Of a stretch of 64,000 bases of DNA, positions 33,303 through 41,898 are shown one piece after another; the first letter of the stretch is position 1; each line of letters begins with the position of its first letter. The notes beneath the pieces are model-generated. The model was not told where the DNA came from, did not search any database, and saw only the letters and a program-made list of their open reading frames with translations. Source of the stretch: Glacieibacterium sp038210595 (GTDB taxonomy: Bacteria; Pseudomonadota; Alphaproteobacteria; Sphingomonadales; Sphingomonadaceae); the NCBI GenBank assembly GCA_038210595.1, contig JBBQWN010000004.1, positions 1 to 64,000 on the forward strand. The letters run 5' to 3'. The position numbers and the translations under genes were made by a program.

Positions 33303-34210
33303 ACCGCCACCGGGGCGCTGATCGCCGGATGGGGGTCGTAGCCTTCCACCATCACGTCCTCGAACCGGTAATCGAGGATCGACGGCGGGCGGCGGACCAA
33401 ATCCAGCTTTGGGAACGGCCTGGGTGCGCGCGCCAGCTGCGTCTCCACCAGTTCGGCGTGGTTCAAGTAGAGGTGGCAGTCGGCCCCCATCCAGACGACT
33501 TCGCCGGGTTCGAGGTCGCATTGCTGGGCCAGCATCCGCAGCAGTAGCGACGCCTCGAAAATGTTGAACGCGAACCCGAGCCCAAGGTCGCAGCTGCGCT
33601 GGTACAGGATGCCCGAGAGGCGGCCTCCAGCAACGAAATACTGATAGGTCATGTGGCACGGCGGCAGCGCCATGCGGTCCAGGTCGGCCACGTTCCAGCC
33701 GGTAAAGATGTGCCGCCGCGACGCCGGGTTGTTCCGCAGCCCGTCGACGAGCGCGGCGATCTGGTCGATGCCCTCCGCATCGCCGGGAAAGCGCGGCCAG
33801 TGCCGCCACTGATGGCCATAGACCGGGCCGAGGTCGCCCCAAGCGGCGGCGAAGCTGTCGTCGTTCAGCAGCCGTGCCTCGAAGGCGTCGCGGTCGAGCG
33901 TTTCGCCGGTCGCCTGCCGGTATTTCTCCAGCGGCCAGTCGGTCCAGATGTGCACGCCGTCACGGACCAGCGGCACGATCGAGGTCTCGCCGCCGAGGAA
34001 CCACAGCATTTCGCGCACCGCGGTTTTCCAGAAGACCCGCTTGGTGGTCAGGATCGGCACGGTGCCGTCCGACAGGTCGAAGCGCAGCGTCTCGCCGAAC
34101 AGCGCGCGCGTGCCCGTACCCGTGCGGTCACCGCGCTCGGTGCCGCTGCTCCAGACCCGGCGCAGCAGGTCAAGATATTGCGCCTCGTGAATATTCGGCG
34201 ACTCGATCAT
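33299..34210 (-). CDS. thyA: Thymidylate synthase
   Basis: A 303-residue enzyme with the catalytic Cys in LPPCHMTYQYFV, phosphate-binding arginines in RTGTGT and YQRSCDLGLGFAFNI, and the DHxP-like GYDPHPAISAPVAV C terminus. It methylates dUMP to dTMP with methylene-tetrahydrofolate. It is divergent from the luxI-type gene across 75 bases that contain two short palindromes. Confidence 0.96.
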   Translation of the reverse strand: MIESPNIHEAQYLDLLRRVWSSGTERGDRTGTGTRALFGETLRFDLSDGTVPILTTKRVFWKTAVREMLWFLGGETSIVPLVRDGVHIWTDWPLEKYRQATGETLDRDAFEARLLNDDSFAAAWGDLGPVYGHQWRHWPRFPGDAEGIDQIAALVDGLRNNPASRRHIFTGWNVADLDRMALPPCHMTYQYFVAGGRLSGILYQRSCDLGLGFAFNIFEASLLLRMLAQQCDLEPGEVVWMGADCHLYLNHAELVETQLARAPRPFPKLDLVRRPPSILDYRFEDVMVEGYDPHPAISAPVAV

Positions 34211-34221
34211 TACCCCTCGTT

Positions 34222-34247
34222 GGGGATATTCCCCGTTAACCCTAACG
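34222..34247. promoter_or_regulatory. Two adjacent palindromes between thyA and luxI
   Basis: GGGGA-TAT-TCCCC (34222-34234) is followed at once by CGTTA-ACCC-TAACG (34234-34247). They occupy the divergent control region. Neither matches the usual lux-box pattern (ACCTG-N10-CAGGT). They may bind a regulator. Confidence 0.4.
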
Positions 34248-34285
34248 ACGGCATAAGCATTCTACCCTATCAAAAGGATGCCCTG

Positions 34286-34915
34286 ATGGTCGCCGTCGTC
34301 ACCGCCGCCAATCGTCCCGACCACGCCGCGACGGTTGCCCAGATGCATCGCGACCGCAAGGCCGTCTTCGTCGATACGCTGAAATGGAACATCCCCGTCG
34401 TCGACGAGGAGTTCGAGATGGACGAGTATGACACCGAGGATGCGATCTACCTGATCGCCGAAGACCCGGAAACCGGCTGCCACCTCGGCTCCGTACGGCT
34501 GGTGTGCACGTCGGGGCCGCACCTGCTGGGCGAGAAGTTCGCTTTCCTGTGCGAGGGTGAGGTGCCGGTCGGCGACGACGTCTGGGAAATCACCCGGCTG
34601 TGCACGATGCCCGGCCTGACGCCCGCCACCGCGCTCAACATCCGCATGCAGCTGGTGATGGCGCTGATCGAATACGCGCTCGCAAACGGCATCAACCGGT
34701 ACACGATGATGACCCACACCGCGTATCTGTCGACGCTGCTCGCGGTCGGCTGGGACATCGAACCGCTGGGCATGCCCGCCGATATCGAGGGCCAGCCGGT
34801 CGGCGCGCTGGAGATCAGCGTCTCGGCCGAGACGCTGCCGCGGCTGCGCAAGCTTTATGGGTTCCAGCGCCCGGTGATTGGCGCTGGCCGTGAGAGATCG
34901 GCCCTGGCGGCGTAA
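34286..34915 (+). CDS. LuxI-type acyl-homoserine lactone synthase
   Basis: A 209-residue protein with the invariant residues of the LuxI family at the usual positions: Arg24, Phe28 and Trp34 (RDRKAVFVDTLKW), Asp46 and Asp49 (DEYD), Arg71 (GSVRLV), and Glu101 and Arg104 (WEITRL). It would make an acyl-homoserine lactone from S-adenosylmethionine and acyl-ACP or acyl-CoA. AAGG lies upstream of ATG 34286. There is no luxR-type receptor in the window, so it is an orphan as far as can be seen. A weak family outlier using an unusual acyl donor is possible. Confidence 0.88.
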   Translation: MVAVVTAANRPDHAATVAQMHRDRKAVFVDTLKWNIPVVDEEFEMDEYDTEDAIYLIAEDPETGCHLGSVRLVCTSGPHLLGEKFAFLCEGEVPVGDDVWEITRLCTMPGLTPATALNIRMQLVMALIEYALANGINRYTMMTHTAYLSTLLAVGWDIEPLGMPADIEGQPVGALEISVSAETLPRLRKLYGFQRPVIGAGRERSALAA

Positions 34916-34931
34916 GGGTGTCCTGACCCTT
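34914..34931 (+). terminator. Short hairpin at the luxI stop
   Basis: AAGGGT pairs with ACCCTT around GTCCTG. It overlaps the end of the luxI-type gene. Without a T-run it is weak evidence for termination. Confidence 0.3.
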
Positions 34932-34954
34932 CACCCCGCGCAGCCGGTGACCGA

Positions 34955-35032
34955 GGACGCTCCGGCGCACCCACGGACCTCACGCAAACGGCCCTCCCCG
35001 TCTGCAGGATTCAAGGGTGCGCCGGCGCGTCC
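34955..35032. repeat. Long-arm inverted repeat between convergent genes
   Basis: An 18-base arm at 34955-34972 (GGACGCTCCGGCGCACCC) matches the complement of 35015-35032 at 17 of 18 positions, with 42 bases between. It lies between luxI and the PfkB gene, so it may terminate both or be a dispersed palindrome. Confidence 0.6.
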
Positions 35033-35035
35033 GAA

Positions 35036-36028
35036 TCAATCGAACGCAGCGGCGACCATCGCTTTCAGGTCGCCTTCCGGGCGCGCGCCATAGTGGCTGA
35101 TGATCTCCGCCGCCGCGATCGCCCCTTGCCGCGCGCAGTCCGGTAGCGACCGCCCAGCGACGAAGCCGCCGAGGAAACCCGCCGCGAACAGGTCGCCGGC
35201 CCCGGTGGTATCGAGCAGCTGCACCGGCGCGACGGCCGGCACGACGTGGCGGACACCATCGGCCAGCACCACGGCGCCATGTTCGGAGCGGGTGACCACC
35301 GCGATGGTGGCGTGCTTGCCGAGCTCGGCCATCGCCTCGTCGAGGTTGTGGGTCTGGTACAGCGCCCGCACCTCGTTCTCGTTACCGAACATGATGTCGA
35401 CGTGGCCGTCCAGCAGCTGGATAAAATCGGCGCGGTGGCCTTCGACGCAGAACACGTCGCTGAGCGTGAAGGCGACCTTGCGGCCGGCCGCGCGAGCGAC
35501 GGCGATGGCCTTCTTCATCGCCGCGCGCGGCGCGGCCGGGTCCCATAGATAGCCCTCGAGGTAAAGCACGGCGGCGGCACGGACCGCTGCCTCGTCGACA
35601 TCGGCCTCGGTCAGTTCCTGGCAGGCCCCGAGATAGGTGCTCATCGTGCGGTCGCCGTCCGGCGTCACGACGATCAGGCAACGGCCGGTCGGCGGCCCGT
35701 CGGCGACGGGCGCATTGGCGAAGGTGACGCCGGCGGCGCGAATGTCGTGCGCGAAGATCTGGCCGAGCTGATCGTCGGCGACGCGGCCGACGAACTGCGG
35801 CTTGCCGCCCATCGCCGCGATGCCCGCAACGGTGTTCGCGGCCGAGCCGCCCGACACCTCGCGCGTGTCGGCACCGATCAGCGCGTACAGCCGCTCTGCC
35901 TCGTCCGCGCCGATCAGGCGCATCGAGCCCTTGGGGATGGCGTTCGCGTCCAGGAACGACGGCGTGCCGGCGGCGATGACGTCGACCAGCGCATTGCCGA
36001 TGGCGAGAACGTCGGTGTCGTGGGTCAT
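35036..36028 (-). CDS. PfkB-family carbohydrate kinase (adenosine kinase-like)
   Basis: A 330-residue ribokinase-fold protein. SGGSAANTVAGIAAMGG (near residue 59) is the substrate-loop signature and LDTTGAGDLFAAGFL (near residue 279) contains the catalytic Asp and anion hole. GNENEVRALY is a further PfkB landmark. Close relatives in alphaproteobacteria are annotated adenosine kinase, which fits this gene's length, but the substrate is not read from sequence. ATG 36028 is preferred to the GTG codon before it. Confidence 0.88.
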   Translation of the reverse strand: MTHDTDVLAIGNALVDVIAAGTPSFLDANAIPKGSMRLIGADEAERLYALIGADTREVSGGSAANTVAGIAAMGGKPQFVGRVADDQLGQIFAHDIRAAGVTFANAPVADGPPTGRCLIVVTPDGDRTMSTYLGACQELTEADVDEAAVRAAAVLYLEGYLWDPAAPRAAMKKAIAVARAAGRKVAFTLSDVFCVEGHRADFIQLLDGHVDIMFGNENEVRALYQTHNLDEAMAELGKHATIAVVTRSEHGAVVLADGVRHVVPAVAPVQLLDTTGAGDLFAAGFLGGFVAGRSLPDCARQGAIAAAEIISHYGARPEGDLKAMVAAAFD

Positions 36029-36058
36029 CACAGACTTTCGTTGAAGGGACGGCGGTGC

Positions 36059-36613
36059 CTAGCCTTCCGCCTCGGCGCTGTCACCCTCGTCGACCGGCTC
36101 GACATCCAGCAACCCTGCCGCCTTGAGGTCGGCGAGGCCCGGCAGGTCGCGCCGCGAGGCGAGGCCGAAATGCACCAGGAAGCCGTTGGTGGTGGCGTAC
36201 TGCAGCGGGCGGCCGGGTGTTTCGCGGCGGCCGGCGGGACGCACCCAGCCCGCTTCCATCAGCACGTCGAGCGTGCCGCCCGACACGCCGACGCCGCGGA
36301 TCGCTTCGATCTCGGGGCGGGTCACGGGTTCGTGATAGGCGACGATGGCGAGTGTCTCGACGGCGGCGCGCGACAGCTTGGCGGGCCGCTCCCGCGACGG
36401 CGCGAGGACGTGGGCGAGGTCCGGCGCGGTCTGCAGCAGCCAGCGGCCGCCGCGCTCGACGACGACGATGCCGCGGCCTTCATAGCTCGCCGCCAGCTCG
36501 GCCAGCAGCGGCTCCACATCCGTGCCTTCGGGCAAATAACGAGCCAGCTCGGCCGGGGTCATCGGCGCGGCGGCGGCAAACAGCAGCGCCTCCAGTTCGC
36601 GCAACAGGCTCAC
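36059..36613 (-). CDS. scpB: Segregation and condensation protein B
   Basis: A 184-residue protein with two winged helices: LLRELEALLFAAAAPMTPAEL at the start and the conserved AVETLAIVAYHEPVTRPEIEAIRGVGVSGGTL (near residue 85). ScpB binds ScpA and SMC to form the condensin complex. The extended acidic C terminus (EGDSAEAEG) is family-typical. The start overlaps the scpA stop by four bases. Confidence 0.94.
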   Translation of the reverse strand: MSLLRELEALLFAAAAPMTPAELARYLPEGTDVEPLLAELAASYEGRGIVVVERGGRWLLQTAPDLAHVLAPSRERPAKLSRAAVETLAIVAYHEPVTRPEIEAIRGVGVSGGTLDVLMEAGWVRPAGRRETPGRPLQYATTNGFLVHFGLASRRDLPGLADLKAAGLLDVEPVDEGDSAEAEG

Positions 36614-37341
36614 CGGCGCGACCGCAGCAGCAGCGGTCCGAAGGCTTCGCCCTGGCTCATGTCGGCGTGCCCCTGCCGGGTCAGCTCGAGCGCCGCGACG
36701 AAGGTGCTGGCCAGCGCCGACCGCCGATAGTCGGGCTCGTCCGACGGCGGCAGGAAGCGCGCCAACTCGGTCCAGTCGATTGCCGCGCCGAGCAACCGCT
36801 CCAGTCGCTCGATCGCCTCGTCCAGCGCCAGCACGGCGCGCCGCCGGATGCGGTAGACGCCGCCCGCCGTTCGCGCCCGGATCGCGCCGTAAGCGCTGAG
36901 CACGTCATACAACGAGCAGTCGTAGCGGGCGACGAGCTGCAACTTCAGACCCTCCGGCGCGACCCGCCGGAAGATCTCCCGCCCGAGCAGGTCGCGGCCC
37001 ATCAGCCGCCCGCCGGCGTCGCGCATCGCGTCGAGCCGCTGCAACTGCCACTGCAGGCGCAGCGCGAGATCGTGCGGGTCGGGATCGGCCTCCGGATCGG
37101 ACGGCAGCAGCAGGCAGGACTTGAGATAGGCCAGCCATGCCGCCATCACGAGATAATCCGCCGCCAGCTCCAACCGCAAGGCGCGGGCATCGGCGATAAA
37201 TACCAGATACTGGTCGACGAGATCGAGGATCGAGAGCTTCGCGAGATCGACCTTCTGGGCGCGCGCCAGGGTCAGCAGCAGGTCGAGCGGGCCCTCCCAG
37301 CCATCGAGGCTGAGATTGAGGACCTCGCTCTGCTCGCTCAC
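36610..37341 (-). CDS. scpA: Segregation and condensation protein A (kleisin)
   Basis: A 243-residue kleisin: LSLDGWEGPLDLLLTLARAQKVDLAKLSILDLVDQYL near the N terminus, followed by AADYLVMAAWLAYLKSCLLLP, the SMC-neck-binding helices, and a C-terminal winged helix. It bridges the SMC heads. It lies ten bases after nagZ. Confidence 0.95.
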   Translation of the reverse strand: MSEQSEVLNLSLDGWEGPLDLLLTLARAQKVDLAKLSILDLVDQYLVFIADARALRLELAADYLVMAAWLAYLKSCLLLPSDPEADPDPHDLALRLQWQLQRLDAMRDAGGRLMGRDLLGREIFRRVAPEGLKLQLVARYDCSLYDVLSAYGAIRARTAGGVYRIRRRAVLALDEAIERLERLLGAAIDWTELARFLPPSDEPDYRRSALASTFVAALELTRQGHADMSQGEAFGPLLLRSRR

Positions 37342-37351
37342 CCGAGGCCGC

Positions 37352-38395
37352 TCACGTCAGCGCCAGCAGCGCGTCGCGCTTGGCGACAAGGTCGTCGATC
37401 TCGCGTGGGTCCCGGGTCGTCGTCCACGCCATCGCCGCAGCCAGCCGCCGCGCCGCCTCTGCCGTGATCGCCGGCACGACATCAACGATGGCGCGCATCT
37501 CGGCGAAATCGCCTGAACAATGGAGCGCGATATCGCAGCCGGCATCGAGGGCGTTCAGCGCGCGTGCGCCGAAATCCTCGGCCGCGTTGCTGCCAGCGGC
37601 GCCGTGGCCGAGCGCTTTCATACCCAGGTCGTCGGACATAAGCAGCCCGTCGAATCCGATGTTTCCCCGGATGGTGCCGGCGATCACCGTTGGCGACAGG
37701 GTGGCGCAGCGGTCCGGATCGAGCGCGGCGTAGACGACGTGCGCGGTCATCGCCATCGGCGCGGTGTTGAGCGTCCGGAACGGCTCGAAGTCGATCTCCA
37801 GTTCCTCCAGCGAGGCCTCGACCACCGGCAGGTCGAGGTGGCTGTCGACACGCGCGCGGCCATGGCCCGGGATATGCTTGACGACGCCGCAGACGCCCCC
37901 GGCGCGCAGGCCGTCGAGGGTCGCCTTGCCCAGCGCCGCGACCCACATCGGGTCGCTGGCATAGGCGCGGTCGCCGATGATGCCGTGGCCGTCGAGCTGG
38001 GGCACGTCGAGCAGCGGCAGGCAGTCGACGTTGACCCCCACCGCGCGTAGCGTCAGCGCGATCGCCTGGGCGTTGACGCGCGCCGCCTCGATGGCGGAAA
38101 TCGGTGCGATATCATAGAGTTGACCAAAGGCCGCGGCAGCCGGGAAGACCGGCCAGTGCGGCGGCTGCAGCCGGGCGACGCGGCCGCCTTCCTGGTCGAT
38201 GAGGATCGGCACGTCGCGACCGGCGAGCTCGCGCAGGCTGTCGGTCAGCGCCAGCAATTGCCCGGGGTCGATGCAGTTGCGCTTGAAGACGATATAGCCG
38301 GCGGGGTCGCACGCGCGGAACAGCGCACGCTCGTCGGCGGTGAGCACAGGCCCGCTAAGGCCGAGGAACAGCGGAGTCACGACGCCACCACGCAT
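37352..38395 (-). CDS. nagZ: Beta-N-acetylhexosaminidase
   Basis: A 347-residue glycoside hydrolase family 3 enzyme with the NagZ signature KHIPGHGRARVDSHLDLPVV, which holds the His/Asp catalytic loop, and the nucleophile Asp in LMSDDLGMKAL. It removes N-acetylglucosamine from anhydro-muropeptides in cell-wall recycling. ATG 38395 (MRGGVVTPLFLGL) overlaps the preceding gene by 19 bases; a nearby GTG is an alternative. Placed in the sphingomonad argS-SPOR-nagZ-scpAB order. Confidence 0.94.
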   Translation of the reverse strand: MRGGVVTPLFLGLSGPVLTADERALFRACDPAGYIVFKRNCIDPGQLLALTDSLRELAGRDVPILIDQEGGRVARLQPPHWPVFPAAAAFGQLYDIAPISAIEAARVNAQAIALTLRAVGVNVDCLPLLDVPQLDGHGIIGDRAYASDPMWVAALGKATLDGLRAGGVCGVVKHIPGHGRARVDSHLDLPVVEASLEELEIDFEPFRTLNTAPMAMTAHVVYAALDPDRCATLSPTVIAGTIRGNIGFDGLLMSDDLGMKALGHGAAGSNAAEDFGARALNALDAGCDIALHCSGDFAEMRAIVDVVPAITAEAARRLAAAMAWTTTRDPREIDDLVAKRDALLALT

Positions 38396-39243
38396 TCGAC
38401 ACCGGCGATCTTCAGCCGCGAACACAGGTCCACCGCCGCGGCACGGTCCGCGACGCCCGTCGCGCGCAGGCGGTACAGCGTCTTGTCGCCGCGCTCGACC
38501 TTCTGCACCGACTTGCCGAGCCCGCCGAGATACCTGAAGCGCTTGGCATAGTCGCTCCATACGCTGTCGGCGGCGGCGCTGGTCGAGAAGGCCCCGAGTT
38601 GCAGCGCCGCGCTGCCGGTCGCCTTGACCGGCTTGGCGTCGGGCGTCGCCGCCACAGGCTTTGGCAGCGGCTTCAGCGGCGCGGCGGCGACCGCGACGTC
38701 CGCTTTCGGCGCGACAAGCGCCGGCGCGACCGGCTTCGGCGCGGCGGGCGCTGGCGCGGCCGGTTTGGGCGCGGCCATCTTCACCCCGGCGGGCGGGATC
38801 GCCACCGTCTCCGACGCGCCCACGGTGGGCAGCAATTCGGCGGGCCCGCTGCCGGGGCGCGGCAGCGGGTCCTCGGGCATCGCATTGGGGTCGAGCGCGC
38901 CGGTGACGGTCTCGCCCTCGCCGGCGGCGTAGATGGTGTCGCCGGCACCGTCGACCTTCAGGCCGGTCGGGTCGTCGGCGCCCGGCGGCACCTTGTACGG
39001 GCCGGGGTCGGCGGGGATCAGCGGTGCGTCAGCAGGCGTCGCCACAGCGATGCTGCTGCCGCCCTGCCGCGACCGTTCGGTGACCCACCAGATGCCGCCG
39101 ACGATGATGGCGAGCAGCAGCAGGAACACCGCGATGCCGACGATCAGGCGGCGCTGCGGCACGAACGTCGTGGTATCGCGCTCGGCCTCGACGCTCGACA
39201 GCCAGGGCGCGTCGTCGTCGGTATCGGGTTCGCGCCGCGCCAC
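38377..39243 (-). CDS. SPOR-domain membrane protein
   Basis: A 288-residue protein with one membrane helix (LIVGIAVFLLLLAIIVGGIW, near residue 40), a Pro/Ala-rich linker and a C-terminal SPOR domain (ALQLGAFSTSAAADSVWSDY to SRLKIAGVECVV) that binds denuded peptidoglycan at division sites. The start is GTG 39243, where the TAG of argS shares its last base; longer reading would lie inside argS. It is bitopic with the SPOR domain in the periplasm. Confidence 0.88.
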   Translation of the reverse strand: MARREPDTDDDAPWLSSVEAERDTTTFVPQRRLIVGIAVFLLLLAIIVGGIWWVTERSRQGGSSIAVATPADAPLIPADPGPYKVPPGADDPTGLKVDGAGDTIYAAGEGETVTGALDPNAMPEDPLPRPGSGPAELLPTVGASETVAIPPAGVKMAAPKPAAPAPAAPKPVAPALVAPKADVAVAAAPLKPLPKPVAATPDAKPVKATGSAALQLGAFSTSAAADSVWSDYAKRFRYLGGLGKSVQKVERGDKTLYRLRATGVADRAAAVDLCSRLKIAGVECVVAS

Positions 39244-40970
39244 TAGTTGAGTTCCTCGACCGGCTCGACCCCCATCAGGCCGAGGCCGTTGCGGATAATC
39301 TGCCCTACCCCCCGCGCCAGCGCCAGCCGTGCCGCGGTGAGACCGGCATCTTCGGCAATCACGAAGCGGCGCGACGCGTCGTCGTTGCCGCGGTTCCACA
39401 ACGAGTGGAAGGCCGCCGCGAGGTCGCCCAGGTAGAAGGCGATGCGGTGCGGCTCATGGGCGGTCGCGGCTGCCTCGACCGTCCGCGGCCACTGCGCGCA
39501 CAGCTTCACCAGCGCCAGCTCCTCGTCGTCGAGCCGCGACAGGTCCGGTTCCGGCAACACCATCCCCGCCTCGGCGGCGCGACGCTGAATCGAGTGGATG
39601 CGGGCGTGGGCGTACTGGACGTAGAAGACCGGGTTCTCGCGGCTCTGCTCGACCACGGTGGCGAAGTCGAAGTCGAGCTGACTGTCTGCGCGCTTGGTCA
39701 GCATCATGAAGCGCACGACGTCCTTGCCGACCTCGCGCACCACGTCCGCCAGCGTCACGAACGAGCCCGACCGCTTTGACATCTTGACCGGCTCCCCGGC
39801 GCGCAGCAGGCGGACCATCTGGATCAGCTTGACGTCGAACGGCTTGCCGCCAGTCAGCGCCTGCACTGCCGCCCGGATGCGCTTGACCGTGCCGCCGTGG
39901 TCCGCGCCCCAGATGTCGATCAGCTGATCGGCGCTCTCGGCTTTCTGGTAATGATACGCCATGTCGGCGCCGAAATAGGTCCAGCTGCCGTCGGACTTCC
40001 TGATCGGCCGGTCCTGGTCGTCGCCGAACTGCGTCGAGCGGAACAGCGGCAAGGTCACCGGCTCCCAGTCCTCGTCGGGCTCGTGGCCTTTGGGCGCTTC
40101 GAGCTGGCCGTCGTAGATCAGGCCGGCAGCGCGTAGCGTCGCCTCGGCGGCTTCGGGCTTCCTGGCCGCCTGCACGTCGCTTTCGAACGACACCAGGTCA
40201 TGCTCGATGCCGAGCAGCTTAAGGTCGGCACGGATCAGGTCCATCATCCGGTGGACCGCGTCCTTGCGGAACAGCGCCAGCCACTCGGCTTCCGGCGCGG
40301 CGACGTAGCGGTCGCCGTACTCGGCCGCCAGCGCCTGCCCGACCGGGATCAGATAGTCGCCCGGATACAGGCCTTCGGGGATCTCGATTTTCGCGCCCAG
40401 CGCTTCGCGGTAGCGCAGGTGCACCGAGCGGGCGAGCGTATCGACCTGCCCGCCAGCGTCGTTGACGTAATATTCCCGCGTCACCGTGAAGCCGGAATAG
40501 GCGAGGATATCGGCGAGCGCATCGCCGACCACCGCGCCCCGGCAATGCCCCATGTGCATCGGGCCGGTCGGGTTGGCGGAGACATATTCGACATTGACGG
40601 TGGTGCCATGGCCGAGGTTCGAGCGGCCATAGTCGACGCCCTGGCTCAGGATCGCCGCCAGTTCGGCGCGCCACACGTCCGGCGTCAGCGTCAGGTTGAG
40701 GAAGCCCGGCCCGGCGGGCTCGGCGCTGTCGACGTCAGGCAGGCGCGCGAGTTTCTGCGCCAGCATCATGGCGATGTCGCGCGGCTTCAGGCCTGCCGGC
40801 TTGGCCAGCACCATCGCGGCATTGGTGGCGAGATCGCCGTTCGCCGTGTCGCGCGGCGGCTCGACCGCGACGTTCTTCAGGTCGAGACCCGCCGGCAGGT
40901 CGCCGTCGGCGACGAGGCGGGCGAGCGCATCGGCGACATGGGCTTCGAAACGCTGGTAGAGGGTGGTCAA
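39243..40970 (-). CDS. argS: Arginyl-tRNA synthetase
   Basis: A 575-residue class I synthetase: SANPTGPMHMGHCRG (HIGH), VKMSKRSGSFVTL (KMSKS) and a C-terminal anticodon domain ending LGLMGVEPVEELN. TTG 40970 (LTTLYQRFEAH) is the most plausible start for the N-terminal Add1 domain. The ATG at 41114 lies opposite the start of the neighbouring hypothetical gene and is less likely. I see no strong ribosome site. It charges tRNA-Arg. Confidence 0.94.
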   Translation of the reverse strand: MTTLYQRFEAHVADALARLVADGDLPAGLDLKNVAVEPPRDTANGDLATNAAMVLAKPAGLKPRDIAMMLAQKLARLPDVDSAEPAGPGFLNLTLTPDVWRAELAAILSQGVDYGRSNLGHGTTVNVEYVSANPTGPMHMGHCRGAVVGDALADILAYSGFTVTREYYVNDAGGQVDTLARSVHLRYREALGAKIEIPEGLYPGDYLIPVGQALAAEYGDRYVAAPEAEWLALFRKDAVHRMMDLIRADLKLLGIEHDLVSFESDVQAARKPEAAEATLRAAGLIYDGQLEAPKGHEPDEDWEPVTLPLFRSTQFGDDQDRPIRKSDGSWTYFGADMAYHYQKAESADQLIDIWGADHGGTVKRIRAAVQALTGGKPFDVKLIQMVRLLRAGEPVKMSKRSGSFVTLADVVREVGKDVVRFMMLTKRADSQLDFDFATVVEQSRENPVFYVQYAHARIHSIQRRAAEAGMVLPEPDLSRLDDEELALVKLCAQWPRTVEAAATAHEPHRIAFYLGDLAAAFHSLWNRGNDDASRRFVIAEDAGLTAARLALARGVGQIIRNGLGLMGVEPVEELN

Positions 40971-41046
40971 GCTGGTGGTCCGGAGTTTGCGGCGGCAGCG
41001 GGTGGCTATAGGGTGTGCGGCGACCGTCGCCAACACAGGAGCTCCG

Positions 41047-41898
41047 ATGCCCGAGTTCAAGGACTGGTTCGTGCCCGCGGCGAGCGGTGCCGCGGCATTG
41101 CTCGGCGTGTTCAACGTCTATCTGAACAATATCTCCAGCGGCGAGATCGCGCGCCTGAACGCCCGCATCGTCCGCATCGGCGAGGAGCGCAAGTTCGCCT
41201 CGGACATCATGGAGCGCTTCGACAAGGTCGTCGTCGATGCCCAGTCGGACCGGCAGACGCGCCTGTCGCGGCTGGGCGGCCTGATGGCGCTGGCCGGGCT
41301 GATGACCCATGACAAGAGCGACGACAGCGGGCTGGACACCCAGGGCATCCTGGCGGTCATCCAGAGCCAGGCTGACGATTACAAGCGCGAGATCGCTGAA
41401 GCCTCGAAGACTGCGACCGGGGCGGAAGCCGACAAGCTGCAGGCGCAATATGCCCAGGCCAGTGCCATCGGCAACTCGGCGACGCTGGCGCTGAACAAGA
41501 TCGCGACGCCGGCCAAGGCCGAGCCGACGCTGATCGAAAGCGTCACCGGCACCGGCCCGGCGGCCGCGCCGGCGGCGGCCCCGAACGCGCTCGACGCCAC
41601 CCGCGTCGACATTTTCTGGTGCGCCGGCACCGACCAGTCGGCGGATGCACTGGCCACCGCCAACGCGCTTTATGCCAAGCGGCCGGCGACCAGCCAGCAG
41701 CCGTGGCGGGTGCGCGCCCTGGCCGCCGAACGCAACGCCGTGCCCGGCTACCGGGTCAGTGGCCAGATCGTGCGCTTCGACGCCGCCGAGGGCCGCGTCG
41801 CCGAACGCATCGCGCAGCTCGGCGGCGGCTTCAAGCTGCAGCAGCTAAGCGGCACGCCGACACCGGGCTATGTCAGCGTGTTCGTCTGCCCGGCGTGA
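41047..41898 (+). CDS. Uncharacterised membrane-anchored coiled-coil protein
   Basis: A 283-residue protein with a clear CAGGAG ribosome site before ATG 41047. A short hydrophobic segment (residues 8-28, VPAASGAAALLGVFNVYL) is followed by a helical stretch rich in Lys/Glu (residues 30-65 and 115-145) that looks coiled-coil, a Pro/Ala-rich linker (near residue 165), and a C-terminal alpha/beta region (VDIFWCAGTDQSADALATANALY). I do not recognise the family. It sits between argS and the serine hydrolase and converges with the latter by 26 bases. Confidence 0.7.
   Translation: MPEFKDWFVPAASGAAALLGVFNVYLNNISSGEIARLNARIVRIGEERKFASDIMERFDKVVVDAQSDRQTRLSRLGGLMALAGLMTHDKSDDSGLDTQGILAVIQSQADDYKREIAEASKTATGAEADKLQAQYAQASAIGNSATLALNKIATPAKAEPTLIESVTGTGPAAAPAAAPNALDATRVDIFWCAGTDQSADALATANALYAKRPATSQQPWRVRALAAERNAVPGYRVSGQIVRFDAAEGRVAERIAQLGGGFKLQQLSGTPTPGYVSVFVCPA

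Noticed and set aside
34286..34915. A luxR-type receptor gene near the luxI-type gene
   Set aside because: Neither flanking gene (thyA, PfkB kinase) nor any other CDS in the window has a LuxR helix-turn-helix or autoinducer domain.
38377..39399. Longer SPOR protein start reaching into argS
   Set aside because: The extra residues are low-complexity and overlap argS by 156 bases. GTG 39243 at the argS stop fits the gene order.
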